Position numbers and translations under genes: made by a program. DNA of 64,000 bases from positions 5,270,001-5,334,000 of the forward strand of contig NC_007925.1 of assembly GCF_000013745.1 (NCBI RefSeq), in the 5' to 3' direction. Below, piece by piece: positions 39,431 to 48,282 of this stretch (its first letter is position 1; the number at the start of each line of letters is the position of its first letter). Under the pieces are notes generated by a model. That model was not told where the DNA came from, did no database searches, and worked only from the letters and a program-made list of their open reading frames with translations. Source of the DNA: Rhodopseudomonas_A palustris_F. GTDB lineage: Bacteria > Pseudomonadota > Alphaproteobacteria > Rhizobiales > Xanthobacteraceae.

Positions 39431-40471
39431 TCAGCCGCTGCGGCGCCTGCGCGGCGGCGCCGTTTCGATCCGCAACCGGTCCCGGCCCAGCGTGATCAGC
39501 GCACCTGCAAGCGTCTGTTTCAGCGCGATTCGGCCGTGACCGCCGCTGTTTTGGGCGATCGCGCGGTCAATTTCAGCCACCAGGGTCTCGACCTTGCCGA
39601 GTTCCGCAGGCCCCTCATCACCGAGGCGATCGATGGTGCGTAGCAATAAACGCACCTTGATCTCCGCCGGCAAGGCGGCAAACGCCCGCGCATCGCAGCC
39701 TGGCTGGGCGGAATCATTATCGCGCAGCGCCAGGAATTGTTCGGCGCCGTCCGCCAGAACCTCGAGCGCGGCGTTGGCGCGCGCCAGTCGCGACGCCAGC
39801 CGGGCCAGATTGCGCGCGTCGAACCCCTCCTCGGCGTAAGCCGCGATCAGGCCGCGCAGCCGCGGCCGCGCATAGCGCGGATCGGTATTGCTGGGGTCGG
39901 TGGCAAAACCGATCTTCGCCTTGTCCAGCGTCGCCACCAGTTGGGCTTTTGACACCTCAAGCAGCGGCCGCGCGATGATCACCCCGAAGCGTTCGGTCTG
40001 CCGCGCCATCGCCGCCAGGCCGGCGATGCCGCTGCCGCGCGACATCCGCATCAGCAAGGTCTCGGCTTGGTCGTCCCGGGTGTGGGCGGTCATCACGTGG
40101 CTGGCCCCGGCCGCGCGGGCGGCCCGCGCCAGCAGCTGATAGCGCGCTTCGCGGGCCGCGGCTGGTACTCCCGTACTCGGCTTATCACCGCGCCAGCGCA
40201 GCGTCCGATGCGGCAGATCGAGTTCGGCGGCATGGCGCTTGACGTCGCGCGCCTCACGCGCGGCTTCCGGGCGCAGACCGTGGTCGACGGTGATCACCGA
40301 AATGGCCGGACCGCGCCGCAGCGCTTTGCGCCAGCGCGCCGCCAGCCACATCAACGCCAACGAATCCGGCCCCCCCGACACCGCCAGCACGACAGCCTTG
40401 GCGTCGCGCCAGTCGGCGAACAACTGCTTGGCCTGCTGCGCGGTAATCGGTGTGTGGTCGTCGTCAGCCAT
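39431..40471 (-). CDS. tilS: tRNA(Ile)-lysidine synthase
   Basis: 346 residues. Converts the wobble C34 of the CAU-anticodon isoleucine tRNA to lysidine using ATP, so that it reads AUA. The N-type PP-loop SGGPDS is at 32-37, and the HTRDDQAETLLMR segment with the family's RGSGIAGL follows. It lacks the long C-terminal extension of the E. coli enzyme, which is normal for this shorter form. It lies between a toxin-antitoxin module and ftsH. Confidence 0.94.
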   Translation of the reverse strand: MADDDHTPITAQQAKQLFADWRDAKAVVLAVSGGPDSLALMWLAARWRKALRRGPAISVITVDHGLRPEAAREARDVKRHAAELDLPHRTLRWRGDKPSTGVPAAAREARYQLLARAARAAGASHVMTAHTRDDQAETLLMRMSRGSGIAGLAAMARQTERFGVIIARPLLEVSKAQLVATLDKAKIGFATDPSNTDPRYARPRLRGLIAAYAEEGFDARNLARLASRLARANAALEVLADGAEQFLALRDNDSAQPGCDARAFAALPAEIKVRLLLRTIDRLGDEGPAELGKVETLVAEIDRAIAQNSGGHGRIALKQTLAGALITLGRDRLRIETAPPRRRRSG

Positions 40472-40654
40472 GGCGGTCCCGGTGCGATGGCCGCAATCTA
40501 GAGCAGGTTGCGGCTGATCACTGCAAGTTTGTCTTCAGGATTTGTCATTGCATTGACCGTTGATAAGTCATTCCGGTGCGCGAGGCCGCAGGCCGAGCAC
40601 ATCCAGAATCTTGCAGCGGCGAGCGAGCGCCGGGAATATTCGCGGGGAACCCGG

Positions 40655-40969
40655 TTAGGCCACTTCGAGCGGCTCGATATGGCTGACGTCGACGTTCCGC
40701 TCGGCATGCCAGGTGTCATAGGCTGCCTGCATCCGGACCCAGACGCCCGCGCCGCCGCCGAACAGCTTGCCGACGCGCACCGCGACGTCGGGGGACAGCG
40801 GCTTCCGTTCGGCGAGGATATCGTGCAGGTGCTGCCGCGAGATCCCGAGCAAGCCGGCAATCTCCGTCTTGCTCTTGGCGACGGCGGGGATCACGTCCTC
40901 GCGCAAAACAGCGCCGGGATGGGTGGGGCAGCGATCTTTGCTGCGCTTGGCGACATAGTCCTTCATCAT
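40655..40969 (-). CDS. higA: HigA family addiction module antitoxin
   Basis: 104 residues from ATG 40969 (or 40966). An XRE-type helix-turn-helix is visible: AKSKTEIAGLLGISRQHLHDILAERKPLS, and THPGAVLREDVIP is the usual HigA start. The C-terminal half (FGGGAGVWVRMQAAYDTWHA) is the typical toxin-binding portion. It lies directly downstream of the higB gene on the same strand, in HigBA order (toxin first). Expected to bind and neutralise HigB and to repress the operon. Confidence 0.9.
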   Translation of the reverse strand: MMKDYVAKRSKDRCPTHPGAVLREDVIPAVAKSKTEIAGLLGISRQHLHDILAERKPLSPDVAVRVGKLFGGGAGVWVRMQAAYDTWHAERNVDVSHIEPLEVA

Positions 40970-40999
40970 TGTAACCCTGTTCAACGGAGGCTGCCGGCC

Positions 41000-41272
41000 T
41001 CAGTGGTACTGCTCGAAATCGACGCGATAGGCGTCGCCTCCCTCAAACTCGAAAGTGATGCACCAGGGTCCATTGACGTGGACCGAATAGCGAAGCGGCT
41101 TGCCGCGGAGCGGGTGAAAGGCAAAGCCGACGACGTTCATGTCATCGGCTTTGGTGGCAGCGTCCAACTGGTCGAGCCGGCGCATGATCCGGGAATGCAT
41201 TTTGGCGCCGATTTTCGACGCCTTCCCGGCCCAGAGATCGGCCAATGCCTTCGATTTGAAGGTCTTGATCAT
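41000..41272 (-). CDS. higB: HigB family RelE-like toxin
   Basis: 90 residues from ATG 41272 (an upstream in-frame ATG at 41308 adds 12 residues without support). It matches the ribosome-dependent mRNase fold of HigB/RelE: MIKTFKSKALADLWAGK, LDAATKADDMNVVGFAFHPLRG and the C-terminal YSVHVNGPWCITFEFEGG. Conserved basic and aromatic residues appear intact. The antitoxin gene follows after 30 bases. The module is inserted between cpoB and tilS. Confidence 0.9.
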   Translation of the reverse strand: MIKTFKSKALADLWAGKASKIGAKMHSRIMRRLDQLDAATKADDMNVVGFAFHPLRGKPLRYSVHVNGPWCITFEFEGGDAYRVDFEQYH

Positions 41273-41354
41273 CCGGGAAGTGTAGCCTGCCGGGCGACAA
41301 AGCGTCAACAGAATGCTTACAGTTCGAGGCCCATCCCGAGGCGCTGACAGGTCC

Positions 41355-41470
41355 CGTCATTGCGAGCCGAAGACGGCGCGCAGCGGCGGCCGAGAAGCGA
41401 AGCAATCTTAAAGGGCATCGCAGGGGGCCCTGGATTGCCTCGTCGCAAGAGCTCCTCGCAATGACGAACT
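41355..41470. repeat. Intergenic palindromic repeat, family A, copy 2
   Basis: Starts CCCGTCATTGCGAGCCG and ends CTCGCAATGACGAAC, with inner CGAAGCAATC and GATTGCCTCGTCGC. Its reverse complement aligns with 2449-2561. It lies between cpoB and the higBA module, and may mark where that module was inserted. Confidence 0.78.
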
Positions 41471-41510
41471 TAAGCGCCTGATTTCGTTGCGGACATTTTC
41501 GGCCAGGGGC

Positions 41511-42482
41511 TCAGCACTTGACCCGCTTCTGTTCGCGATCGACCGCCTGTTTGATGCCGCTCGAGGCCCGCGGATATTTCCGGGTGACTTCGCCGAGCGC
41601 CGCGCAGGCGGCTTCCTTCTCCTTCAGCGCCGCCAGCGATTGGCCGAGTCGCAACAGCGCGTCCGGCGCCTTGGCCGAGGTGTCGTATTTGGTGGTCACG
41701 GCGAGAAAGGCTTCGGCGGCGTCGCGGTAGAGCTGGCGCTGGAAGAAACTTTCGCCGAGCCAATATTGCGAATCCGCGGTCAGCGGGTCGCCAGGATGGT
41801 TCTTGACGAAGTTGCGCATGGTCTCTTCGGCCAGCGCATAGTCCTTGCGCTGCATGTAGCCGATGCCGAGGTCGAACTCATCCTTCGGCGTCGCCGACGG
41901 CGGCAAGGTGGTCAGTCCGGCGGACGGACCGCCGCCGTGCGGCACCGATGGGGCGCCGCGCGGGGTGTTGAGATCGAGCGGTTCGCCGGCGGCGCGGCCG
42001 CCCGGAGCCCCGACGGGGCTCGACTGCGGCGTGGTGCCCAACGCCCGCGGCACGCCCGGCGCGCCGGGGTTTTGACTGGGATCGAAGGCATCGCCGCGAC
42101 GGCGGCCGGCCGGCGCCGCGGCCGGAGGCACGCCGGCCTGATCCTGCGCCAAGGGCGCGGGCTGCTGATCATAGACCGGCGCGCGTGCGGCCGGCGGCGC
42201 CGCCGCGACGCTCGGCGGCGGCGCGTTCGCCGGCGGATAGCCCGCGGGCGGCGCGCCCGGCACTGGGGCTGCGCTCTGCAGCGCTTTCAACTGCTCTTCG
42301 AGCCGGCGGTTGCGGTACTGCAGTTCCTCGTTCTGACCGGTCAGCGTGCGCAGCTGATTTTCCAGCTGCTGCACCCGCATTTCCGGATCGATATCCTCGG
42401 ACTGCGCGATCGCCTGCGACGACAAAGCGAGCAACGCCGCCATCGCGACGCCGCCCGCAAACATTGGAAATCTGGAGGACAT
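41511..42482 (-). CDS. cpoB: Tol-Pal system protein CpoB (YbgF)
   Basis: 323 residues, periplasmic. Signal peptide at residues 1-27 (ending AIAQ), then an N-terminal trimerising coiled coil (MRVQQLENQLRTLTGQNEELQYRNRRLEEQLKAL), a Pro/Ala-rich linker and a C-terminal TPR domain with YbgF repeats (FDLGIGYMQRKDYALAEETM, SQYWLGESFFQRQLYRDAAEAF). It coordinates peptidoglycan synthesis and outer-membrane constriction with Tol-Pal during division. It follows pal and belongs to the tol-pal cluster. Confidence 0.95.
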   Translation of the reverse strand: MSSRFPMFAGGVAMAALLALSSQAIAQSEDIDPEMRVQQLENQLRTLTGQNEELQYRNRRLEEQLKALQSAAPVPGAPPAGYPPANAPPPSVAAAPPAARAPVYDQQPAPLAQDQAGVPPAAAPAGRRRGDAFDPSQNPGAPGVPRALGTTPQSSPVGAPGGRAAGEPLDLNTPRGAPSVPHGGGPSAGLTTLPPSATPKDEFDLGIGYMQRKDYALAEETMRNFVKNHPGDPLTADSQYWLGESFFQRQLYRDAAEAFLAVTTKYDTSAKAPDALLRLGQSLAALKEKEAACAALGEVTRKYPRASSGIKQAVDREQKRVKC

Positions 42483-42580
42483 TGTTGCCTGACGATTGGG
42501 TCTTGCGTGCTATCAGAACCGCAGCACATTGAGGTTTGGACTACGCCAAAAGTGTGACTGGAGCAAAGCCGAAAGCCAAG

Positions 42581-42620
42581 TCGAATCCAAGTTCGAATCC
42601 AAATTCGAATCCAAGTCGAA
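42581..42620. repeat. Tandem 12-bp repeat upstream of cpoB
   Basis: Units TCGAATCCAAGT, TCGAATCCAAAT and TCGAATCCAAG at 42581, 42593 and 42605, then a partial TCGAA. They lie just after the pal terminator on the pal strand, between the genes pal and cpoB, in a region with no coding support. Confidence 0.85.
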
Positions 42621-42646
42621 AAAAAACCGGCGCCCGAAGGCGCCGG
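42621..42646 (-). terminator. Rho-independent terminator of pal
   Basis: On the minus strand CCGGCGCC-TTCG-GGCGCCGG gives an 8-bp stem with a TTCG tetraloop, followed by six T. It lies 25 bases after the pal stop and would separate pal from cpoB, at least partly. Confidence 0.9.
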
Positions 42647-42671
42647 CAGATTTCAATCGAGGCGAAGCGCC

Positions 42672-43172
42672 TTAGGAACCGGCGTTGAGCACGGTGACGG
42701 CCCGGCGGTTCTGCGACCAGCACGAGATGTCGTTGCACACCGCGACCGGGCGCTCCTTGCCGTAGGAGATGGTACGCATCCGCGAGGAATCGATGCCGCG
42801 CGAGGTGAGATAGGTTCGCACCGACTGGGCGCGCCGCGCGCCGAGCGCGATGTTGTATTCGCGGGTGCCGCGCTCGTCGGCATGACCTTCGATGGTGAAG
42901 GAATAACGGTTGTAGCTCTGCAGCCACTGCGCCTGCTTATCCAGCGTGGCGATCGCCTGCGGCGACAGATCGGTCTGGTCGCTCTCGAAGAACACCCGGT
43001 CACCGACGTTGACCACGAAGTCCTGTTGGCTGCCCGGCGTGGCCGCACCGGCCAACGAGCCATCGGCCCCGCCGCCCAGCGGGTTCTTGTTGGCGCAGGC
43101 CCCCATGGAGAGCGCCACCGCGAGCACCGCGGCCAGTTTAAATCCCTGGAGGATTCGCATTTGCTGATTCAT
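42672..43172 (-). CDS. pal: Peptidoglycan-associated lipoprotein
   Basis: 166 residues. The lipobox LSMGAC places the lipidated Cys at residue 26. The C-terminal OmpA-like domain shows DLSPQAIATLDKQAQWL, FTIEGHADERGTREYNIALGARRAQSVRTYL and the peptidoglycan-binding Asp and Arg in that region. It anchors the outer membrane to the cell wall and works with TolB. ATG 43172 has GGAGG 9 bases upstream. A terminator follows. Confidence 0.97.
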   Translation of the reverse strand: MNQQMRILQGFKLAAVLAVALSMGACANKNPLGGGADGSLAGAATPGSQQDFVVNVGDRVFFESDQTDLSPQAIATLDKQAQWLQSYNRYSFTIEGHADERGTREYNIALGARRAQSVRTYLTSRGIDSSRMRTISYGKERPVAVCNDISCWSQNRRAVTVLNAGS

Positions 43173-43469
43173 TCCGGAGCCTCCACGCTCGCGTTTGTCC
43201 GACTGGCCCCCGGTCTACAGGGCGATGGTTAAGCGAACGTTCCGTCAACCTTGATGAGTGGTTGCCGGACCCGTTCAAATGCCAGCAGTTAGCGAATTGC
43301 GCCCGCATGGTTAATGCGAGGTAAATGTGGCGCGATGGTGAATGTGGCCGGCCAAGGCAGGCTTGCCGGGGCTTTTCGCGCCGAGTGTTGCCGTGGCGCA
43401 CGGCTGCGGCGGCAGCCGCCGCGGCGACACCCGCCACGACGGCGGCTGGCTCGGCCGCAGCGCGGCGGA

Positions 43470-44210
43470 TCAGGCCCGCGAGACGATCGAAGGGCTCTCG
43501 ACCGGGAATTCCGTCAGATGCAGCGACGGCGAGGCGCTGTGACTGCGTTCGAAGATCTGGCGGCGCTCGGCGGCGGTCGAGCGCAGGAACGGATAGCGCG
43601 CGAACACTTTGCCGTGCAGCGCGGGAAAATCGATCACCATCAGGCTGATCGGCTTGGTCAGCCCGGGATATTGCCGCGGCGGGCACACCGTCTGCATGAA
43701 GGCCTTGCGATAGAACGCCTGATGTTCGGCGCGCACCGAGGCGTAGCCAAGATGCGCCTCGAAATGCTCGCAGGCCACATAGGCCAGCCGCAGCGTCATG
43801 TAGGGCAATTCGGGAAAGCGATGGGCGCGCTCCGGATCGCCGACGAAGCGGGTCGGATCGACGATGATGTGGCCCTTGTCGAGTTCCGGTTGCAGCAGGT
43901 CGGCGAACACATCCATCGACGGGCAGACCGGATTGTCCCGGGTCGCCACGGTGATGCGCAGCGAACTGGTCAACTGCCCCTCCAGATAGACGCCGACGAT
44001 CCAGGAATTGTCGAGATCGTCGTAGCGGTCGGTGATGATGCCGCTGCGATTCGGCTCGATGGTGCCTTCTTTCAGATAGGCGCGGTAGCGCAGCCGGTAG
44101 ATCGCCTCTTTGTCGGCGTCGCTCTCGGCCAGCCGGTAGTCGACCTTGTCGAGCAACTGCAGGGCGCCAGAAGGGCCGCCGGGTTTTTGTTTGTGTTGAG
44201 CGGAACTCAT
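43470..44210 (-). CDS. FeeM-like N-acyl amino acid synthase family protein
   Basis: 246 residues with a GNAT-like acyltransferase fold. YRLRYRAYLKEGTI, the following YDDLDNSW, and DNPVCPSMDVFADLLQPELDKGHIIVDPTRFV resemble the N-acyl amino acid synthase FeeM and the related LuxI-type fold. FeeM-type enzymes make long-chain N-acyl tyrosines or similar from acyl carrier protein. The C-terminus (from about residue 205) is a family-poor extension. Catalytic Cys/Glu are not confirmed. It lies between pal and a GGDEF-EAL gene. Product unknown; N-acyl signalling or lipid is a hypothesis. Confidence 0.75.
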   Translation of the reverse strand: MSSAQHKQKPGGPSGALQLLDKVDYRLAESDADKEAIYRLRYRAYLKEGTIEPNRSGIITDRYDDLDNSWIVGVYLEGQLTSSLRITVATRDNPVCPSMDVFADLLQPELDKGHIIVDPTRFVGDPERAHRFPELPYMTLRLAYVACEHFEAHLGYASVRAEHQAFYRKAFMQTVCPPRQYPGLTKPISLMVIDFPALHGKVFARYPFLRSTAAERRQIFERSHSASPSLHLTEFPVESPSIVSRA

Positions 44211-44364
44211 TCCGGGACTCCTCGCGACGCAACCTAGGACAATTACGAGGTTAACGCTTTATGAATGTCGGGGCAAAAACATCGAGACATTAGGGTTAAC
44301 CAAGACAATTGTGCCGACCTCGGCGTCCCCGGCGGCGATCATTGGCGAGACGCGGCGGAGGGAT

Positions 44365-46731
44365 TCAGGCGATCGAGCGCGCGGCCCGCGCCTGGACGTG
44401 GGTGTCGCTCTGGCTGCCGTGCGAGGCGGCCAACAGCTGCCGGACCTGGGCGGCCGGCACCGGACGGCTGAACAGATAGCCTTGCGCCTCGGTCACGGTG
44501 CCGTCGGCGCTGATCAATTCCAGCTGCTCGTTGGTTTCGATGCCCTCGACCACCACCGACATGCCGAGATCGGCGGACAGCCGCGCCACGCCGCGCAGCA
44601 AGGTCAGCGGCCGATCGGCGTCGATGCCTTCGAGGAACGAACGGTCGATCTTGACCTTCTGCAGCGGGAAATTGTGCAGATAGCTCAGGCTGGAATAGCC
44701 GGTGCCGAAATCGTCGAGCGCGATCCGCACCCCGGCGGCGTGCAATTGCGACAGCGCGTCGAGCGTCCACTGGGTGTTGCGCAACAGCGAGGATTCGGTG
44801 ATCTCGATTTCCAGCCGGTTCGCCGGCAAGCCTGAGACCTCGAGCGCGTAGCGCACCTCGTTCATCACGTCGCGCTGATGGAACTGCTGCGAGGAGAAGT
44901 TCACCGCGATGCTGACGGCGTCCGGCCATCGCATGCATTCCATGCAGGCCTTGCGCAGAATCCAGCGGCCGAGATCGACGATCAGCCCCATCTCCTCGGC
45001 CACCGGAATGATATCGACCGGCGACACCGTGCCGCGCACCGGATGATTCCAGCGCAGCAAGGCTTCGCAGGTGGAAATCCGGCCGGTCTTCAGGTTGACC
45101 AGCGGCTGATAGTAGATCTCGAACTCTTCGTTCGCCAGCGCGCGGCGTAGGTCGAGTTCCATGATCCGCCGCGACTCCACGGTGTGCGCCATCTCCTCGC
45201 GGAAGAAACAGAACGTGCCGCGGCCATCGGCCTTGGCGCGATACAGCGCCATGTCGGCATTCTTCAACAGCACGTCGGCCTTGACGCCGGGCGCGGTCAC
45301 CGCGATGCCGATCGAAGCGCCGATTTCGACCACGTGGTGATCGATCAGATAACGCTCGCTCAGCCGGTCGACGATCCGCCGGGCCAGCAAGGCGGAATCT
45401 TCCTTGGACGCGATGTGTTGCTGGAACACGACGAATTCGTCGCCGCCGAACCGCGCCACGAAATCTTCCGGCCGCAGCATCTCGCGCAGCCGGTCGGCCA
45501 CGTCGCACAACAACTGGTCGCCGCAGGGATGACCGAGCGTGTCGTTGACCTGCTTGAACTGGTCGAGATCGATGAACAACAGCGCCGAGGGCCGCGTCTC
45601 GGCGTGGCCGTGCACGGCCATCAGCAGCCGTTCGATCTCGTCGCGGAAGTTCACCCGATTGGGCAGCCCGGTCAGTTCGTCGTAGCGGGCGAGATGGATG
45701 ATTCGCGCCTCGGCGCTGCGCCGCTCGGTGATGTCCTCGACCAGCACGACGGTGCCGCCGTCGATCATCGGCTGGAACGTCCAGCAGAAGGCGTGGGCGT
45801 CGGTGGTTTCGGAATCCACCGTGATGATCTCGCCGGCGATGGCGTTTTCGATTTCCGACACGATCATTCGGCCGCTCGACGGCGAAATCGTCCCGGCGGC
45901 GACGCAAGCGGCGAGAATGTCCGAGGCGCTGCCGCTGCGGTGCATGAAATCGTGCGGCAACCGCATCATGTCGGCGAACCGCTGGTTCATCACCGCGAGT
46001 CGGCTATCGCTGCCGCTGAACATGCACAGGCCGTGCGGCATGTTGTTGAGCGCGGTGTCGAACTGGGTGGCGATCGCGGCCTCGCGCTCGCGGGCAATCC
46101 AGGCGTTCAGGTAGATCCGCTGCAGGCTCGAGGTGAGATGCCGGATCGCGACGAAGAACACGATGCTGAGCAGCGCCAGCGCGAAATGATAGGCGCCGCC
46201 GACGAACATCAGCGCCAAGATCAGCGGCCCGCAGCCGAGCAGCACCTGCAAATGAAAGATCCGCGGCCGTCCAAACGTTCGGCCGACGCCGGCCGAGGTG
46301 TAGGCCACCACCGTGGTGACGCAGAGCATGTGCGCGGCGGCGTCGCTGGTCCGCAACAATACCGTGGCGCTCCAAATCCCCAAGGCGATGCCGTAAACGA
46401 TCGCGCCGACCCGGTAGCGTTGCTCCCAGTTCACCGCCTCGGCGGCTGACAGCGGCGCGTTACGTTGCTTGTAGCGGTACATCTGAAATGCGCGGGCGAT
46501 GCCCACCGCGACGAACAGCGGCACGCAGAGCCAGATCGGAATGTCGCCGGTGACCGCTCCGATCACCGCCCCGGCGATTGCAGGGCCGAACGCGCCAAAG
46601 ATCATCGGCAGCGGATTCATGAAGAGCGAATCCACCATCCCGGCGTAGATCGACGGGGACATTTGCTGATCGATGTCCCGGCTAGATGGGGCAAGCTGCA
46701 TTGGGTGCGCGACCCTCCGTTTAGAGGTCAA
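44365..46731 (-). CDS. Membrane-anchored GGDEF-EAL (PAS) cyclic-di-GMP protein
   Basis: 788 residues. About five N-terminal membrane segments (residues 40-195, with a first soluble part) lead to a PAS-like domain (about 215-335). The GGDEF domain has an intact GGDEF motif at 429-433, with the product-inhibition I-site RPED at 420-423. The EAL domain has EAL at 556-558 and DDFGTGYS at 673-680. Both synthesis and hydrolysis of cyclic-di-GMP may be possible. The start may alternatively be the ATG at 46701. It separates tolB from the FeeM-like gene. Confidence 0.9.
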   Translation of the reverse strand: MTSKRRVAHPMQLAPSSRDIDQQMSPSIYAGMVDSLFMNPLPMIFGAFGPAIAGAVIGAVTGDIPIWLCVPLFVAVGIARAFQMYRYKQRNAPLSAAEAVNWEQRYRVGAIVYGIALGIWSATVLLRTSDAAAHMLCVTTVVAYTSAGVGRTFGRPRIFHLQVLLGCGPLILALMFVGGAYHFALALLSIVFFVAIRHLTSSLQRIYLNAWIAREREAAIATQFDTALNNMPHGLCMFSGSDSRLAVMNQRFADMMRLPHDFMHRSGSASDILAACVAAGTISPSSGRMIVSEIENAIAGEIITVDSETTDAHAFCWTFQPMIDGGTVVLVEDITERRSAEARIIHLARYDELTGLPNRVNFRDEIERLLMAVHGHAETRPSALLFIDLDQFKQVNDTLGHPCGDQLLCDVADRLREMLRPEDFVARFGGDEFVVFQQHIASKEDSALLARRIVDRLSERYLIDHHVVEIGASIGIAVTAPGVKADVLLKNADMALYRAKADGRGTFCFFREEMAHTVESRRIMELDLRRALANEEFEIYYQPLVNLKTGRISTCEALLRWNHPVRGTVSPVDIIPVAEEMGLIVDLGRWILRKACMECMRWPDAVSIAVNFSSQQFHQRDVMNEVRYALEVSGLPANRLEIEITESSLLRNTQWTLDALSQLHAAGVRIALDDFGTGYSSLSYLHNFPLQKVKIDRSFLEGIDADRPLTLLRGVARLSADLGMSVVVEGIETNEQLELISADGTVTEAQGYLFSRPVPAAQVRQLLAASHGSQSDTHVQARAARSIA

Positions 46732-46907
46732 TTTTTACCCAACTCAAGTGAAGCCTTTCTGAGGGAATATCCTTTCCGAAACCTTTCGGACGTCGCGTAG
46801 ACCGGGTTTTCGGCTATGATTTCAGGCAACTAGGCAAGGCTTGCCGACCGCTTCCCGCGGCGGCTGCACGAGTTCAACCCCTCGTTGTTGACGGATTATT
46901 AACCTGT

Positions 46908-48260
46908 TCAGGACAGCAGCGGCGACCACGCCGGGTCGGAGGCGAAGCCCGGGGTCGGCACCTTCTGTTCGTTGCGGCCGGAGATATCGACCGTGAACAA
47001 CGAGGGACCGCCATTGCCGCCGGGGTCGCGGAAGAACATCAGCACGCGGCCGTTCGGCGCAAACGTCGGGCCCTCGTTGTGATAGCCGGAGGTCAGCAGC
47101 CGCTCGCCGGAGCCGTCGGGCTTCATGATGCCGATCGAAAACTGCCCACCGCCCTGCTTGGTGAAGGCGATGTAGTCGCCGCGCGGCGACCACACCGGGG
47201 TCGAATAGCTGCCCTCGCCGAACGAAATCCGCTGCGCGCCGCCGCCGCCGGCGGGCATCACATAGATCTGCGGCTTGCCGCCGCGATCGCTCTCGAAGCA
47301 GATCTTGCTGCCGTCCGGCGCATAGGACGGCGAGGTGTCGATCGCCGGCGTATCGGTCAGCCGGGTGGTGGACTTGGAGCGCAGATCCATCACGAACAGG
47401 TTGGAGTTGCCGCCCTGCTGCAGGCTCATGATGACGCGCTGGCCGTCCGGCGAAAACCGCGGCGAAAACGACATGCCGGGAAAATTGCCGACGATCTCGC
47501 GCTGCCCGGTCTCGATGTTGAACAGATAGACCCTGGGGTCGCCCTGGCCGAATTCCATATAGGTGATCTCTTGGGTCGACGGCGAGAACCTCGGCGTCAG
47601 CACCAGATCGGCGCCGCGGGTCAGATAGCGCACATTGGCGCCGTCCTGATCCATCAAGGCCAGCCGCTTGACGCGGCGTTCCTTGGAGCCGGTCTCGTCG
47701 ATGAACACCACACGGCTGTCGAAATAGCCCTTCTCGCCGGTCAGCCGCTCGTAGATCTGATCGGAGATGATATGGGCGATGCGCCGCCAATATTCCGGCG
47801 AGGTGAAATATTGCTGGCCGGTGAGTTGCTGGCCGGCCGCCACATCCCACAGCCGGAACTCGGCTTTCAGCCGGCCGTCGCCCTGCTTGGTCATGCGGCC
47901 GGTCACCAGCGCCTGGGCGTTGATGGTCTTCCAGCTCTGAAACTGCGGCGGGGTGTCGATATTGCTGATCCGCTCGATGAAGGCCGCCTGATCGATCGGC
48001 GCGAACAGCCCGCTGCGCTTCAGGTTGTTGGTGATCACCTGGGCCACGCCAAGGCCGACCTCGTTGTCGGCCGGCGTGCCGGCGACGAAATTCGGAATCG
48101 CGATCGGCATCGGGGCGACGTTGCCCTCGGTGATCTGCAGCCTGGTCTGCGCCTGCGCGCCACCGGGCAGCAGCAAGGCGGCGGCGGAGCCGGCGCCGCC
48201 GAGCAAGGCCTGGCGACGGCTCAGCGGCAGAGCGGGAAGACGGGACGACATCACGGACAT
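46908..48260 (-). CDS. tolB: Tol-Pal system beta-propeller protein TolB
   Basis: 450 residues, periplasmic. The N-terminus has a twin-arginine-like signal (SRRQALLGG, Arg15-Arg16, then a hydrophobic stretch ending in GAQAQ), unusual for TolB and suggesting Tat export. The N-terminal domain is followed by six-bladed propeller repeats with the WD40-like motifs YMEFGQGDPRVYLFN, FSPRFSPDGQRVIMS, SPSYAPDGSKICFESDR and TPVWSPRGDYIAFTK. It links Pal to TolA. It lies 22 bases after tolA. Confidence 0.95.
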   Translation of the reverse strand: MSVMSSRLPALPLSRRQALLGGAGSAAALLLPGGAQAQTRLQITEGNVAPMPIAIPNFVAGTPADNEVGLGVAQVITNNLKRSGLFAPIDQAAFIERISNIDTPPQFQSWKTINAQALVTGRMTKQGDGRLKAEFRLWDVAAGQQLTGQQYFTSPEYWRRIAHIISDQIYERLTGEKGYFDSRVVFIDETGSKERRVKRLALMDQDGANVRYLTRGADLVLTPRFSPSTQEITYMEFGQGDPRVYLFNIETGQREIVGNFPGMSFSPRFSPDGQRVIMSLQQGGNSNLFVMDLRSKSTTRLTDTPAIDTSPSYAPDGSKICFESDRGGKPQIYVMPAGGGGAQRISFGEGSYSTPVWSPRGDYIAFTKQGGGQFSIGIMKPDGSGERLLTSGYHNEGPTFAPNGRVLMFFRDPGGNGGPSLFTVDISGRNEQKVPTPGFASDPAWSPLLS

Positions 48261-48282
48261 GGCTGACTCACTTCAAAATTCA

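Noticed and set aside
47079..48266. Plus-strand frame of 395 codons over tolB
   Set aside because: Shadow of tolB, which carries propeller repeats and a signal peptide.
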